From Streptomyces sp. NBC_01591 (GTDB lineage: Bacteria; Actinomycetota; Actinomycetes; Streptomycetales; Streptomycetaceae): a stretch of 64,000 bases of DNA. The stretch covers positions 2,604,001 through 2,668,000 of the forward strand of contig NZ_CP109327.1 of assembly GCF_035918155.1 (NCBI RefSeq). Reading direction: 5' to 3'. Numbering within the stretch: the first letter of the stretch is position 1; each line of letters starts with the position of its first letter. A model generated the notes under the pieces. It searched no databases, had not been told where the DNA came from, and was given only the letters and a program-made list of their open reading frames with translations. The translations under genes and the position numbers were made by a program. Positions 33,201 to 40,636 of the stretch are shown in pieces.

Positions 33201-33516
33201 CCCCCGCGAGCCGTTCGAAGCGGTGGAGGTCGATGGCGTCCGGCTCTGCGGCCAGCCGGTAGCCGCTCTCCACGGAGACGATCTCGTCGTGGCCTACGGC
33301 CCGCCGGAGCCGGCCGACGAGCGCCTGCAGGGCCCCCACCGCGTCGGCGGGCGGCTCGCCGTCCCACACCTCGTCGACGAGCACGGCGGCCGGGACGGCA
33401 CGGCCGGGACGCAGCGCGAGGACGGTGAGCAGGGCGCGCAGCCGCGCCCCGCCGATGGTGACGGCCGTGCCGTCGTCGCGGAGTGCCCGGGTCGTGCCGA
33501 GGATGCAGTAACGCAC
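30211..33516 (-). CDS. AfsR/SARP-type regulator: winged helix, BTAD, NB-ARC-like ATPase, TPR
   Basis: Large 1101-aa signal-integrating regulator. The N-terminal OmpR-like winged helix (RYCILGTTRALRDDG to GYRLAAEPD, about 1-95) precedes the BTAD domain (about 96-240). A P-loop ATPase follows, with GPGGAGKTRL near 292-301, LLLLDNCEHL and the LATSREPL sensor motif, and then about 450 residues of helical TPR-like repeats. The GTG at 33516 has a GGAGAA ribosome binding site and gives the family start; the frame is open to 33552. It is convergent with the DrrAB-like exporter and divergent from a site-2 protease gene. Such proteins activate secondary metabolism; the target here is unknown. Confidence 0.88.
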   Translation of the reverse strand: MRYCILGTTRALRDDGTAVTIGGARLRALLTVLALRPGRAVPAAVLVDEVWDGEPPADAVGALQALVGRLRRAVGHDEIVSVESGYRLAAEPDAIDLHRFERLAGEGTRALEEGDAAKAGTVLDDALGLWSGPALADLPDRDAVAARWEARRLDARRNRLRAALALGRADEALPELVALCAEHPIDEPLQALRLRALRDAGRTAQALAAYDEVRTELADRLGTDPGPELRSLHAELLRQDPARPAAPPPPARTGAPAAPQGNLRARLTSFVGREGDIDALREDLSHARLVTLLGPGGAGKTRLSQEAAESVAATWPDGVWLAELAPVDDPEAVPEAILTALGARQTVLRGAGAEELRAAEGNASDPLARLTEHCSRRRMLLLLDNCEHLVGAAADLADHLLAHCPHLTVLATSREPLGVPGEFLRPVEPLPDPMALRLFAERGAAARPGFRTDADEETAAASAEICRRLDGLPLAIELAAARLRMLTPRQIADRLDDRFRLLTSGARTVLPRQQTLRAVVDWSWDLLDEPERAVLRRLSVFAGGCTLTAAEAVCADGPREAREVAGLLGSLVDKSLVVAAPAEDGEMRYRLLETVGEYAAARLDEAAERGPVVRRHLVFFRELVRTTDPELRGAGQRSAVELLQREYENIRTALRNAVAARDEQEALCMVLSLCWYWQMRDLSSDALHWADAAAALGPDPFAPPAEPAPSIHERCTDAPPPMGPEMLQEARRQAGLIRLVSMDHAAERWTDEASMSRLRVIADTYRAGQPQTCRVPASLWFFAVMLVGETDSLRELLDETVRACREFGYEWELAAALQMRANVLANRPEWAGDARTDADESLEFFNRLGDDWGVAESLSARGEANERRGEYARAAEDFEVAIGYAKKLGAPSQVAVLRTRYAAVLTEMGRGTEGEAILREVIAERHDARSIARLHLAMWLGRSDRTGEAREQLAVLREEFHSETMAIFEGVVLGALSWLDNQDGLYAEALPRGLVALERSHDRLSQLVAPQMSVIQLVSLARSLAGIGGERRATTAARLLGAGQELLPRGHVRTSMERNEWARAEELAVAVLGRAAYESAYAEGGGLSLEEATALVDAYRE

Positions 33517-33721
33517 CGGCCTATTCTCCGTGACCGGGATCGGGATGGGCACACATGTCCGGCCGTGCCCCTGTGCGCCGTGTTCCGGGATCGCTCGTCA
33601 TGCCCCCACCCTTTCCACAACCACCGCCCCGGCGCGAGACGTTCGTGACGTGTCGCCTGTACGGTCGGGCTCGCCGCCCACCGCACCGTTCCCCTTCCGG
33701 CCACCCGTCAGGAGTTCGCCG

Positions 33722-34528
33722 ATGACCACCGCAGCAGCCCGCAGCGACCGGCGGATCAGCCCGGTCTTCCTCGGGATCGTCGCCGTGGGGGCGGTGTCGG
33801 GCTGGGCGGTGTGGACGGGCACCGGATATCCGTACGGGCTCGCCGTCTTCGTCTTCGTCACGGCGGCGTGGGTGGTCTCGCTCTGCCTGCACGAGTACGC
33901 GCACGCCCGCACCGCGCTGCACAGCGGGGACCTCTCGGTCGGCGCGAAGGGGTATCTCAGCCTGAATCCGCTCGCCTACACGCACGCTCTGCTCAGCATC
34001 GTGCTGCCGGTGCTGTTCGTGATCATGGGCGGCATCGGTCTGCCCGGCGGCGCCGTCTTCATCGAGCGGGGGCGGATCCACGGGCGCTGGAAGCACAGCC
34101 TGATCTCGGCGGCGGGCCCGCTGACGAATGTCCTGTTCGCGCTGGTGTGCACGGCGCCGTTCTGGCTGCACGCGCTGGACGGCGTCCCGAGGGAGTTCCG
34201 GTACGCGCTGGCGTTCCTGGCCCTGCTCCAGGTCACCGCGGCGATCCTGAACTTCCTGCCGGTCCCCGGGCTGGACGGGTACGGGGTGATCGAGCCCTGG
34301 CTGTCGTACCGGATCCGGCGCAAGGTGGAGCCGTTCGCGCAGTTCGGACTGCTCGCGGTGTTCGGCGTGCTGTGGATCCCGGAGGTCAACCACGTCTTTT
34401 TCGACCTGGTCCACGGTGTGCTGGATTCACTGGGCGTGAGCGGCCTGGGGACGGAGTGCGGCCGTGCCGCCTACCAGTTCTGGGAGAACTGGAACGAGGA
34501 GTATCCGGTCTGCGCCGTCGGCCCGTGA
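33722..34528 (+). CDS. Site-2 protease family (M50) intramembrane metalloprotease
   Basis: 268 aa, about six hydrophobic helices. The zinc motif HEYAH (in SLCLHEYAHARTALHSGD, about residues 57-74) and the second metal motif NFLPVPGLDGYG (about 178-189) are both present. This family cuts transmembrane proteins, often anti-sigma factors or signal peptides. The C-terminal about 60 residues are less conserved. The ATG at 33722 has a CAGGAG site 8 bp upstream. It is divergent from the AfsR-like regulator with about 205 bp between them, in which I see no clear operator. Confidence 0.85.
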   Translation: MTTAAARSDRRISPVFLGIVAVGAVSGWAVWTGTGYPYGLAVFVFVTAAWVVSLCLHEYAHARTALHSGDLSVGAKGYLSLNPLAYTHALLSIVLPVLFVIMGGIGLPGGAVFIERGRIHGRWKHSLISAAGPLTNVLFALVCTAPFWLHALDGVPREFRYALAFLALLQVTAAILNFLPVPGLDGYGVIEPWLSYRIRRKVEPFAQFGLLAVFGVLWIPEVNHVFFDLVHGVLDSLGVSGLGTECGRAAYQFWENWNEEYPVCAVGP

Positions 34529-34543
34529 CCGGGGAACCGGCCC

Positions 34544-34717
34544 TCAGCCGGCGCTCTGGGCGCGCTGCCGGCGCACGTAGAACCACGCCATGTTGGACGA
34601 GAGCCCGGCCAGCAGCACCCAGACGATCCCGAGCAGGTTGCCCTGGGCGAACGAGATCACGGCCGCGACGACAGCCAGGACACAGACGGTGATGGCGTAG
34701 AGAGCGAGTCGGGGCAT
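34544..34717 (-). CDS. Small two-helix membrane protein, unknown
   Basis: 57 aa starting MPRLALYAITVCVLAVVAAV, with a second helix LLGIVWVLLAGLSSNMAWFY and a basic tail. The length and two hydrophobic hairpin helices resemble small actinobacterial membrane proteins of unknown role. The ATG at 34717 has GGAGCCGCC upstream; the frame is open to 34768. It converges with the site-2 protease gene, 15 bp apart. Confidence 0.65.
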   Translation of the reverse strand: MPRLALYAITVCVLAVVAAVISFAQGNLLGIVWVLLAGLSSNMAWFYVRRQRAQSAG

Positions 34718-34840
34718 GGGGGCGGCTCCTGTCGGGGGTGGTGCACGGTCCCGTCCAGTGTCCCCCATGCCCCTTTCCGCTCGCCGCAGGGTGGGGCCGG
34801 GAGCGGCTCCGGCTCGGACGTCGGCGGTGGCCGGCCCGGC

Positions 34841-35551
34841 TCAGACGTCGGTGGTACGGAGCCCCGCGTGCGCCTTGTAGCGGCGGTTGACCGAGATCAG
34901 GTTGGCGACCAGCGACTCGACCTGGTGCGCGTTGCGCAGCCGCCCGGCGAAGATGCCGCGCATGCCGGGGATCCGGCCCGCCAGCGCCTGTACGAGGTCG
35001 GTGTCGGCGCGGGCCTCGCCCAGCACCAGCACGTCGGTGTCGATCTCCTCGATGGCCTCGTCCTGCAACAGGACCGCCGAGAGATGGTGGAAGGCGGCGG
35101 TGACCCGGGACTCCGGCAGCAGGGCGGCGGCCTGCTCGGCGGCGCTGCCCTCCTCGGGCTTCAGCGCGTAGGCGCCCTTCTTGTCGAAGCCGAGCGGGTT
35201 GACGCAGTCGATGACGAGCTTGCCCGCGAGCTCGTCCCGCAGCGACTCCAGGGTCTTGGCGTGCCCGTCCCACGGCACGGCGACGATCACGACGTCGCTG
35301 CGGCGCGCGCACTCCGCGTTGTCCGCGCCCTCGACGCCGTGGCCCAGCTCGTCGGCGGCGCTCTTCGCGCGGTCGGCGGCCCGGGAGCCGATGATCACCT
35401 TCTGCCCGGCGCGGGCGAACCGGTAGGCGAGGCCGCGCCCCTGGGGTCCGGTGCCACCGAGCACGCCGACGGTCAGCCCGGAGACGTCGGGAAGGTCCCA
35501 GGGGTCCTTGGCGGGGGGCTTGGCCGCGCTGTCACTGTCATTCGTAGTCAT
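34841..35551 (-). CDS. npdG: F420H2:NADP oxidoreductase NpdG
   Basis: 236-aa Rossmann-fold enzyme that moves hydride between NADPH and coenzyme F420, supplying F420H2 to flavin/F420 reductases. The NADP-binding motif LTVGVLGGTGPQGRGLAYRF is near residues 24-43, with SRAADRAKSAAD for the NADP phosphate. The length and MTTNDSDSA-type leader fit Streptomyces NpdG. The ATG at 35551 follows a TAATGT box by 7 nt, pointing to a leaderless transcript; the frame is open to 36349 but without conserved sequence. The PPOX-fold protein at 8873 could be a user of F420H2. Confidence 0.9.
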   Translation of the reverse strand: MTTNDSDSAAKPPAKDPWDLPDVSGLTVGVLGGTGPQGRGLAYRFARAGQKVIIGSRAADRAKSAADELGHGVEGADNAECARRSDVVIVAVPWDGHAKTLESLRDELAGKLVIDCVNPLGFDKKGAYALKPEEGSAAEQAAALLPESRVTAAFHHLSAVLLQDEAIEEIDTDVLVLGEARADTDLVQALAGRIPGMRGIFAGRLRNAHQVESLVANLISVNRRYKAHAGLRTTDV

Positions 35552-35558
35552 GGCTCCG

Positions 35559-35564
35559 ACATTA
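35559..35564 (-). promoter_or_regulatory. Candidate -10 box of a leaderless npdG promoter
   Basis: On the minus strand TAATGT precedes the npdG ATG by 7 nt (CGGAGCC). The GGAG in that spacer is only 2 nt from the ATG, too close to serve as a ribosome binding site. Confidence 0.45.
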
Positions 35565-35670
35565 CTGCCCGCCACGGAGCGCGACCCGGTGTCGGCCGTA
35601 GCGCCCCGTTCGGCTGGTCCGCGGCCGTTCTCCGGTGCCGGGCACAGGGCCTGGGGCATGATGCCGGGCC

Positions 35671-36273
35671 ATGGATGCCGTACGCGTCGCCCTGCTCCGT
35701 GAAGTGCTCGCCGGGACCGAGTGGCCCGCCGCGACCCGGCGGTTCGCCGGAGCGCTGAGGTCGTCCGTCGTGCCGCACGGCGGCGGTCTGCTGCTGGTGG
35801 GGACGGCGGCGTACGAGCCGTGGCATCTGGCGGCCCATCTGGTCGACGAGTCCACCTGGTCCGGGCTGCCGGAGCTGGCCCCCACGCTGGTACGCCATCG
35901 GGTGGAGCCGGGCAGCCCCGCGCATCTGGCCGTCGGCCTGGGCCGGATCGAGGCGGCCGGGCGGGGCGAGACGCTGCTCCTGGTGGCCCCGGAGCGGCCC
36001 GGCGCGGGGCTGCTGGAGCGGGTGCACGACGCGCGCCGCGCCGGGGCCACGGTGCTCTCGCTGAACGACGGCGACCCGGAGGTGCGCGGGCTCGCCCACG
36101 AGACGCTCGCGGTGACCGGCGCCGACGATGTCGACCTGGACACCGTGCAGCATCTGGTGAGCGCGGCGGCCGGGGAGAACAGCGCCCCCGCGCCGCGCGG
36201 CCGACGCGGTTTCCGGGACCGGCTGTCCCGGCTCGCCGACCAGCTGACGGCGCCGCCTCCGGCCCGCTGGTGA
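35671..36273 (+). CDS. Conserved hypothetical protein (200 aa), SIS/sugar-isomerase-like C-terminal pattern possible
   Basis: Soluble 200-aa protein, no signal peptide or membrane segment. It reads MDAVRVALLREVLAGTEWPA, then alternating hydrophobic strands such as GRGETLLLVAPERPGAGLLE and AGATVLSLNDGDPEVRGLAH, and a basic C-terminal tail. The ETLLLVAPERPGA...AGATVLSLNDGD pattern recalls a Rossmann or SIS-like fold, but I recognise no family with confidence. Divergent from npdG by 119 bp. CATGAT lies 8 nt before the ATG, so it too may be leaderless. It ends in a perfect palindrome. Confidence 0.65.
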   Translation: MDAVRVALLREVLAGTEWPAATRRFAGALRSSVVPHGGGLLLVGTAAYEPWHLAAHLVDESTWSGLPELAPTLVRHRVEPGSPAHLAVGLGRIEAAGRGETLLLVAPERPGAGLLERVHDARRAGATVLSLNDGDPEVRGLAHETLAVTGADDVDLDTVQHLVSAAAGENSAPAPRGRRGFRDRLSRLADQLTAPPPARW

Positions 36274-36307
36274 CGGCCGGGGTGCCGGGCCCGGCACCCC
36301 GGCCGTC
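36272..36307. terminator. Perfect 36-bp loopless palindrome at the end of the 200-aa hypothetical gene
   Basis: Arms of 18 bp are exact reverse complements meeting at 36289/36290. Its first two bases are the last two of the TGA stop. Probable terminator before the MFS gene at 36358. Confidence 0.75.
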
Positions 36308-36357
36308 GGCGGAAATTCCGTTGCGGCGGTACCCGCGGCGCCGGAGCATGGCCTCCT

Positions 36358-37659
36358 GTGACCTCTGCCCCGTCCCCGGCCGCCCGGCTGGCCGCCCTGC
36401 TGCCCGATCTCATGCCCCTGCGCTCCTCGGCCGACTTCCGGCTGCTGTGGATCCAGGGTCTGGTGACGTACTTCGGCAGCTTCATGGCGATGATCGCGCT
36501 GCCGCTCCAGATCAAGGAGCTGACGGGTTCGCCGCTGGCCGTCGGCGTGATGGGCGCGGTCGAACTGGTGCCGCTGGTCGTCTTCGGCCTGTACGGCGGG
36601 GCGCTCGCGGACGCCGCGGACCGCCGCAAGGTGATCCTGGCCACGGAGGCGGGGCTGGGGCTGCTCGCTCTCGTGCTCCTGGTGAACGCGGCGCTGCCCG
36701 GCCCGATGCTCTGGCCGCTCTACCTGGTCGCGGCCGGGGTCTCCGCGCTCGCCGGGCTCCAGCGGCCCGCGCTGGACTCCCTGATGGCCCGGATCGTGCC
36801 GCACGAGCAGTTGACCGCGGCCGCCGCGCTGAACTCGTTGCGCTGGCAGTTCGGCGCGATCACCGGTCCCGCGGTGGCGGGCCTGGTGGTGGCGTACGCC
36901 GGGCACGCCACGGCGTACGCCGTCACAGTGGCCACGTTCGCCGTCTCCGTGCTCCTGTGTCTGCGCCTGACGCCTGCACCGCCCGCCCGGGACAGCCAGA
37001 AGCCCTCGCTGCGCGGGATCGCCGAGGGGGCGCGGTACGCCTGGAGCCGGCCGGTACTGCTGGGGACGTACGCGGTCGACCTGGCGGCGATGTTCTTCGC
37101 CTACCCGAACACGATCTTCCCGTTCCTCGCGGACGAGCTGGACGCCGACTGGTCGCTGGGCCTGATGTACGCCGCTGGCTCGGTCGGATCGCTGGTGCTG
37201 GGGCTGACCAGCGGCTGGACGTCGCGGGTGCGGCGGCACGGGCTGTTCGTGGTGTTCGGCGCCGCGGTCTGGGGGCTGGCGATCGCGGCGGCCGGCTGGT
37301 TCGGCAATGTGTGGCTGGTGCTGGTCTGCCTGGCGGTGGCGGGCGCGGGCGACATGCTCAGCGGTCTGGGCCGCTCCACGATCTGGAACCAGACCATCCC
37401 GGAGGAGCTGCGGGGCCGGCTGGCGGGCATCGAGGTGCTCTCGTACAGCGTCGGCCCGCAGCTGGGTCAGGTGCGGGCCGGTGCGATGGCGGGCTGGACG
37501 GGGACCCGGTCGGCGATCTGGAGCGGCGGTGTGGCGTGCGTGGCCTCGGTCGCGCTGCTCACGGCAGCGCTCCCGAAGCTGCTCACCTACGACTCCGAGA
37601 CGGACGAGGACGCGCTGCGCAGGCGGGACGCCAGGGAATCCAGCCCGTCCGCGGCCTGA
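36358..37659 (+). CDS. MFS exporter, EntS-like (MFS_3 family)
   Basis: 433 aa, twelve helices. RSSADFRLLWIQGLVTYFGS and GLYGGALADAADRRKVILAT (motif A) are typical of MFS_3 proteins related to the enterobactin exporter EntS, as is GLGRSTIWNQTIPEELRGRL. Substrates of this branch are often siderophores or macrolides; proximity to the iron region is suggestive but 2.6 kb away. GTG start at 36358 with a weak CGGAG upstream. A hairpin follows at 37665. Confidence 0.83.
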   Translation: MTSAPSPAARLAALLPDLMPLRSSADFRLLWIQGLVTYFGSFMAMIALPLQIKELTGSPLAVGVMGAVELVPLVVFGLYGGALADAADRRKVILATEAGLGLLALVLLVNAALPGPMLWPLYLVAAGVSALAGLQRPALDSLMARIVPHEQLTAAAALNSLRWQFGAITGPAVAGLVVAYAGHATAYAVTVATFAVSVLLCLRLTPAPPARDSQKPSLRGIAEGARYAWSRPVLLGTYAVDLAAMFFAYPNTIFPFLADELDADWSLGLMYAAGSVGSLVLGLTSGWTSRVRRHGLFVVFGAAVWGLAIAAAGWFGNVWLVLVCLAVAGAGDMLSGLGRSTIWNQTIPEELRGRLAGIEVLSYSVGPQLGQVRAGAMAGWTGTRSAIWSGGVACVASVALLTAALPKLLTYDSETDEDALRRRDARESSPSAA

Positions 37660-37664
37660 GGAAC

Positions 37665-37685
37665 GGGCCCCCTGGGCGGGGGCCC
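37665..37685 (+). terminator. Hairpin downstream of the EntS-like MFS gene
   Basis: 8-bp stem GGGCCCCC/GGGGGCCC with a 5-nt loop, lying between convergent genes (MFS ending 37659, small ORF ending 37703). Confidence 0.6.
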
Positions 37686-37702
37686 CGGCGCGGCGCCCCC
37701 GG

Positions 37703-37933
37703 TCATGCCTCCGGATCGGGCGGCGTGCCCCCGTCGTGCCACTTGGGGTCGTTCTCCCACTCCAGGTTCCGCTCCCGGGCGGTGTCCATGGCGTGATGGG
37801 CCTCCTCACGGGAGGTGTACGGCCCGAAACGGTCCTTGGCCGGGCACTCGGGGCCCTCCTCGACCTTCTGATGCTCCAGGCAGTAGTACCACTCGCCCGG
37901 CTTGCCGACCGTGCGCTTCTTGAACAGGGCCAT
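37703..37933 (-). CDS. Small conserved hypothetical protein (76 aa)
   Basis: Cytoplasmic, highly charged. It reads [20 protein letters not shown] and [20 protein letters not shown]. The GPYTSREEA pattern resembles a SPOR-like half domain, and the two cysteines (C19 and C30 approximately) could bind a metal. Starts at the ATG 37933 with GGAGCC upstream. It is divergent from map with only 58 bp between, and small proteins of this type are often found beside this map paralogue in Streptomyces (recollection). Function unknown. Confidence 0.7.
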   Translation of the reverse strand: MALFKKRTVGKPGEWYYCLEHQKVEEGPECPAKDRFGPYTSREEAHHAMDTARERNLEWENDPKWHDGGTPPDPEA

Positions 37934-37978
37934 CATCGGCTCCTTCCCTCGGAGCCATGCTGCCCCAAGCGCGCTGGT

Positions 37979-37984
37979 TAGACT
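37979..37984 (+). promoter_or_regulatory. Candidate -10 box of a leaderless map promoter
   Basis: TAGACT is followed after 7 nt (CGCTGAC) by the map ATG at 37992. No ribosome binding site is present. Confidence 0.5.
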
Positions 37985-37991
37985 CGCTGAC

Positions 37992-38849
37992 ATGTCTGGC
38001 CAGTCGCTGCTCGTACCCGGGGAGATCACTCCCATCCGCTCCGTACCCGGAAACATCCGGCGCCCCGAATACGTGGGCAAGCCGGCCCCCACCCCGTACA
38101 CCGGTCCGGAGATCCAGGACACCGACACCATCGAGCGCATGCGCATCGCCGGCCGGATCGCCGCGCAGGCGATGGCGGAGGCGGCGAAGCACATCACCCC
38201 GGGCGTCACGACGGACGAACTCGACCGGGTCGCCCATGAGTTCATGTGCGACCACGGCGCCTACCCGTCGACGCTCGGCTACCGCGGATTCCCCAAGTCG
38301 CTCTGCACCTCGCTCAACGAGGTGATCTGCCACGGCATCCCGGACTCCACGGTGCTGCGCGACGGCGACATCGTGAACCTCGACGTCACGGCGTACCTCA
38401 ACGGGGTGCACGGCGACAACAACGCCACGTATCTCTGCGGCGACGTGGACGAGGAGTCCCGGCTGCTGGTGGAGCGCACCGAGGAGTCGCTGAACCGGGC
38501 GATCAAGGCGGTCCGGCCGGGCCGACAGGTCAATGTGATCGGGCGGGTCATCGAGTCGTACGCCAAGCGCTTCGGCTACGGGGTGGTGCGGGACTTCACC
38601 GGGCACGGGATCAATTCCTCGTTCCACTCCGGCCTGATCATCCCGCACTACGACAGCCCGCACGCGACCACCGTGATGAAGCCCGGAATGACCTTCACCA
38701 TCGAGCCGATGCTGACGCTGGGCAGCCACGACTACGACACGTGGGACGACGGCTGGACCGTGGTGACGAAGGACCGCAAGCGCACCGCGCAGTTCGAGCA
38801 CACGCTGGTGGTGACGGAGACGGGCGCCGAGATCCTGACGCTCCCGTAA
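37992..38849 (+). CDS. map: Type I methionine aminopeptidase
   Basis: Removes the initiator methionine from nascent proteins. 285 aa, with an extra N-terminal segment of about 40 residues ([15 protein letters not shown]) as in actinobacterial MapB-type enzymes. The five metal ligands are visible in [16 protein letters not shown] (two Asp), [11 protein letters not shown] (His), MTFTIEPML (Glu) and [10 protein letters not shown] (Glu). The spacing of a -10 hexamer and the absence of a ribosome binding site suggest a leaderless mRNA. It is followed by a strong hairpin. Confidence 0.93.
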   Translation: MSGQSLLVPGEITPIRSVPGNIRRPEYVGKPAPTPYTGPEIQDTDTIERMRIAGRIAAQAMAEAAKHITPGVTTDELDRVAHEFMCDHGAYPSTLGYRGFPKSLCTSLNEVICHGIPDSTVLRDGDIVNLDVTAYLNGVHGDNNATYLCGDVDEESRLLVERTEESLNRAIKAVRPGRQVNVIGRVIESYAKRFGYGVVRDFTGHGINSSFHSGLIIPHYDSPHATTVMKPGMTFTIEPMLTLGSHDYDTWDDGWTVVTKDRKRTAQFEHTLVVTETGAEILTLP

Positions 38850-38870
38850 CCTCCCGCACAGTTCCTCATC

Positions 38871-38900
38871 GGAAGCGGCCGCCCCCGGGCGGCCGCTTCC
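38871..38900 (+). terminator. Intrinsic terminator downstream of map
   Basis: Perfect 13-bp stem with a CCCG loop, 21 bp after the map stop codon. Confidence 0.8.
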
Positions 38901-38996
38901 GCGTACCCGGCCGCTTACCCGGCCGCTTTCGCGTACCCCGCGCAGATGCGGAACCAGGCGTATCGTTTTTACCGACAGAGCGTCGGGAAGTTATTG

Positions 38997-39014
38997 ACTT
39001 AGGTAAGCCTAAGT
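38997..39014. promoter_or_regulatory. Iron box (DmdR/IdeR/DtxR-type) upstream of the heme oxygenase gene
   Basis: ACTTAGG-TAAG-CCTAAGT, two perfect 7-bp arms around 4 bp, close to the DtxR consensus TTAGGTTAGCCTAACCTAA. It overlaps a -35-like TTGACT (38994-38999), so iron-loaded repressor would block the promoter. A -10-like GAAGAT lies 17 bp on. Confidence 0.75.
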
Positions 39015-39118
39015 AAGAAGATCGGAGTTGTCGACAGCCACCGCCGCAACACGCGGTCGCTGCCGATCTTTCCGTCCCTTCCTGGATTTCCCGTCCCCTC
39101 GGTCCCCGGAGGCCCGCC

Positions 39119-39784
39119 TTGGACGCAACCGCCGCCACCACGCCCTTCTCGATGCTCATCCGCACCGCGTCGCACGAGCAGCACACCGAGGCGGAGACCT
39201 CGACCTTCATGGGCGACCTGCTGGGCGGGCGGCTCGGAGTGGACGCGTACACGCGGTACACCGAGCAGCTGTGGTTCGTGTACCGGGCACTGGAGGAGGG
39301 GGCACAGGCGTTGCACGCCGATCCGGTCGCCGGTCCGTTCATATGGCCCGAGCTGATGCGCACCGCCGAGCTGGAGCGCGATCTGACCCACCTGCGGGGC
39401 GCGGGCTGGCACGAGGGCCTGGAGCCGCTGCCTGCCACGGCCGCGTACGCCGCCCGGGTCACCGAGTGCGCCCGCAGCTGGCCGGCCGGTTACGTCGCAC
39501 ACCACTACACCCGCTACCTCGGTGACCTCTCCGGCGGCCAGATCATCCGCGACAGGGCGGAGAAGGCCTGGGGCTTCGCGCGCAAGGGCGACGGGGTCCG
39601 GTTCTACGTCTTCGAGGAGATATCCAACCCCGCCTCGTTCAAGCGGGGTTACCGCGAGCTGCTGGACGCGGTGGACGCGGACGACCTGGAGAAGCAGCGG
39701 ATCATCGACGAGTGCAAGCGCGCGTTCACGCTGAACACGGCGGTGTTCCGGGAGCTGGGCGAGGAGTTCCCGCTCAGCGCGTAA
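39119..39784 (+). CDS. hmuO: Heme oxygenase (biliverdin-producing)
   Basis: Opens heme to biliverdin, CO and ferrous iron, allowing heme to serve as an iron source. 221 aa, usual length. The proximal heme ligand is His22 in EQHTEAE, and the distal helix has YLGDLSGGQIIRD (about residues 136-148). TTG start at 39119, chosen because GGAGG sits 7 bp upstream. Its promoter carries an iron box, so it should be induced by iron starvation. The heme importer expected beside it is reduced to an ATPase fragment at 40637-40913. Confidence 0.92.
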   Translation: MDATAATTPFSMLIRTASHEQHTEAETSTFMGDLLGGRLGVDAYTRYTEQLWFVYRALEEGAQALHADPVAGPFIWPELMRTAELERDLTHLRGAGWHEGLEPLPATAAYAARVTECARSWPAGYVAHHYTRYLGDLSGGQIIRDRAEKAWGFARKGDGVRFYVFEEISNPASFKRGYRELLDAVDADDLEKQRIIDECKRAFTLNTAVFRELGEEFPLSA

Positions 39785-39798
39785 TGCCTTGCCCGGCA

Positions 39799-39833
39799 GG
39801 GTGGGTGACCGGGGTTCGCCGGTCACTCACCCC
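39799..39833. terminator. Bidirectional terminator between heme oxygenase and PhzF-like genes
   Basis: GTGACCGG pairs with CCGGTCAC around GGTTCG, with further pairing outside, and CCCGTTTT follows on the plus strand. The genes on each side converge. Confidence 0.65.
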
Positions 39834-39837
39834 GTTT

Positions 39838-40524
39838 TCAGCGCCGGGCCCGGACGGCGGCGAGTGCCACGCGGCCCCCGACCTCCACCGTGCCGTCGGG
39901 CGCGGGAGCGGTGAGGATCTGGGAGCCGCGTCCTTGCGTGATGTTGAGGGCGCGCCCCAGCTCCGCGCTGAGCAGCAGCGCCGCCGCCCCGGTCGCCTCG
40001 TCCTCCACGATGTTGTCGTCGCGCCGGGGGAACGCCCGCGCCCTGACCCGGCCGGCCGCCTCGTCCTCCCAGGCCCATACGTACAGCCAGCCCTCCCCCG
40101 GCGGCGGCCCGGTGAGCGCCTCGACCTCGGCGACGGACCCGTACCGCTCCAGCGTGCGCGGGGGCGCCCACTCGGGGCGGGCGGTGATCCAGGTGAACTC
40201 GCCGTCCTGGCGGGCGAAGATCTCCCCGACCGGAAGCTCCAGGATCTCCAGATCGAGCAGCCAGGCCGCACCGACGAGCGGGTGCCCGGCGAACGGGAGG
40301 CGGAGCCCCGGGGTGTAGATGTCGACCTGTCCGCGCTCGGGGTCGTCGACGAACACCGTCTCGCTGAAGCCGAGCCGGCCGGCCAGTGCCTGCCGGGACG
40401 CCTGGTCCGGGTAGGCGCGGCCGTCACGCACCACACCCAGGGCGTTGCCGTGCCGGCCGTCGGGGCCGCAGAACACGCGTAGCACGTCGATGCCCGCGGG
40501 TACGTCGAAGTCGATGTCGCTCAC
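39838..40524 (-). CDS. PhzF-like isomerase/epimerase family protein
   Basis: About 228 aa with two similar halves as in PhzF/diaminopimelate-epimerase folds. It shows RVFCGPDGRHGNALGVVRDG near the N-terminus, LPFAGHPLVGAAW and, in the second half, VEDEATGAAALLLSAELGRA. The family isomerises or cyclises small acids; the substrate is unknown. I start at GTG 40524 (VSDIDFDVPAGIDVL); a TTG four codons upstream (40536) is also possible. No ribosome binding site is strong. It converges with the heme oxygenase gene. Confidence 0.78.
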   Translation of the reverse strand: MSDIDFDVPAGIDVLRVFCGPDGRHGNALGVVRDGRAYPDQASRQALAGRLGFSETVFVDDPERGQVDIYTPGLRLPFAGHPLVGAAWLLDLEILELPVGEIFARQDGEFTWITARPEWAPPRTLERYGSVAEVEALTGPPPGEGWLYVWAWEDEAAGRVRARAFPRRDDNIVEDEATGAAALLLSAELGRALNITQGRGSQILTAPAPDGTVEVGGRVALAAVRARR

Positions 40525-40636
40525 ATGGGCATTCAAGCACCGCCCGGGTGGCGGCCGTTCGGCCGGTCCACCCGGGCGGTGCTGTCACGGGACGACGCGG
40601 ACGGGTCGGACGGTACGGCGACGGCGGGCCGCGATC

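Noticed and set aside
30364..33648. 1094-codon plus-strand open frame antisense to the AfsR-like gene
   Set aside because: Shadow frame with no motif; the opposite strand encodes a full multi-domain regulator.
33517..33721. Possible operator in the AfsR-like/site-2 protease divergent gap
   Set aside because: Only short imperfect ACGT-containing repeats near 33637-33655; nothing stands out from background.
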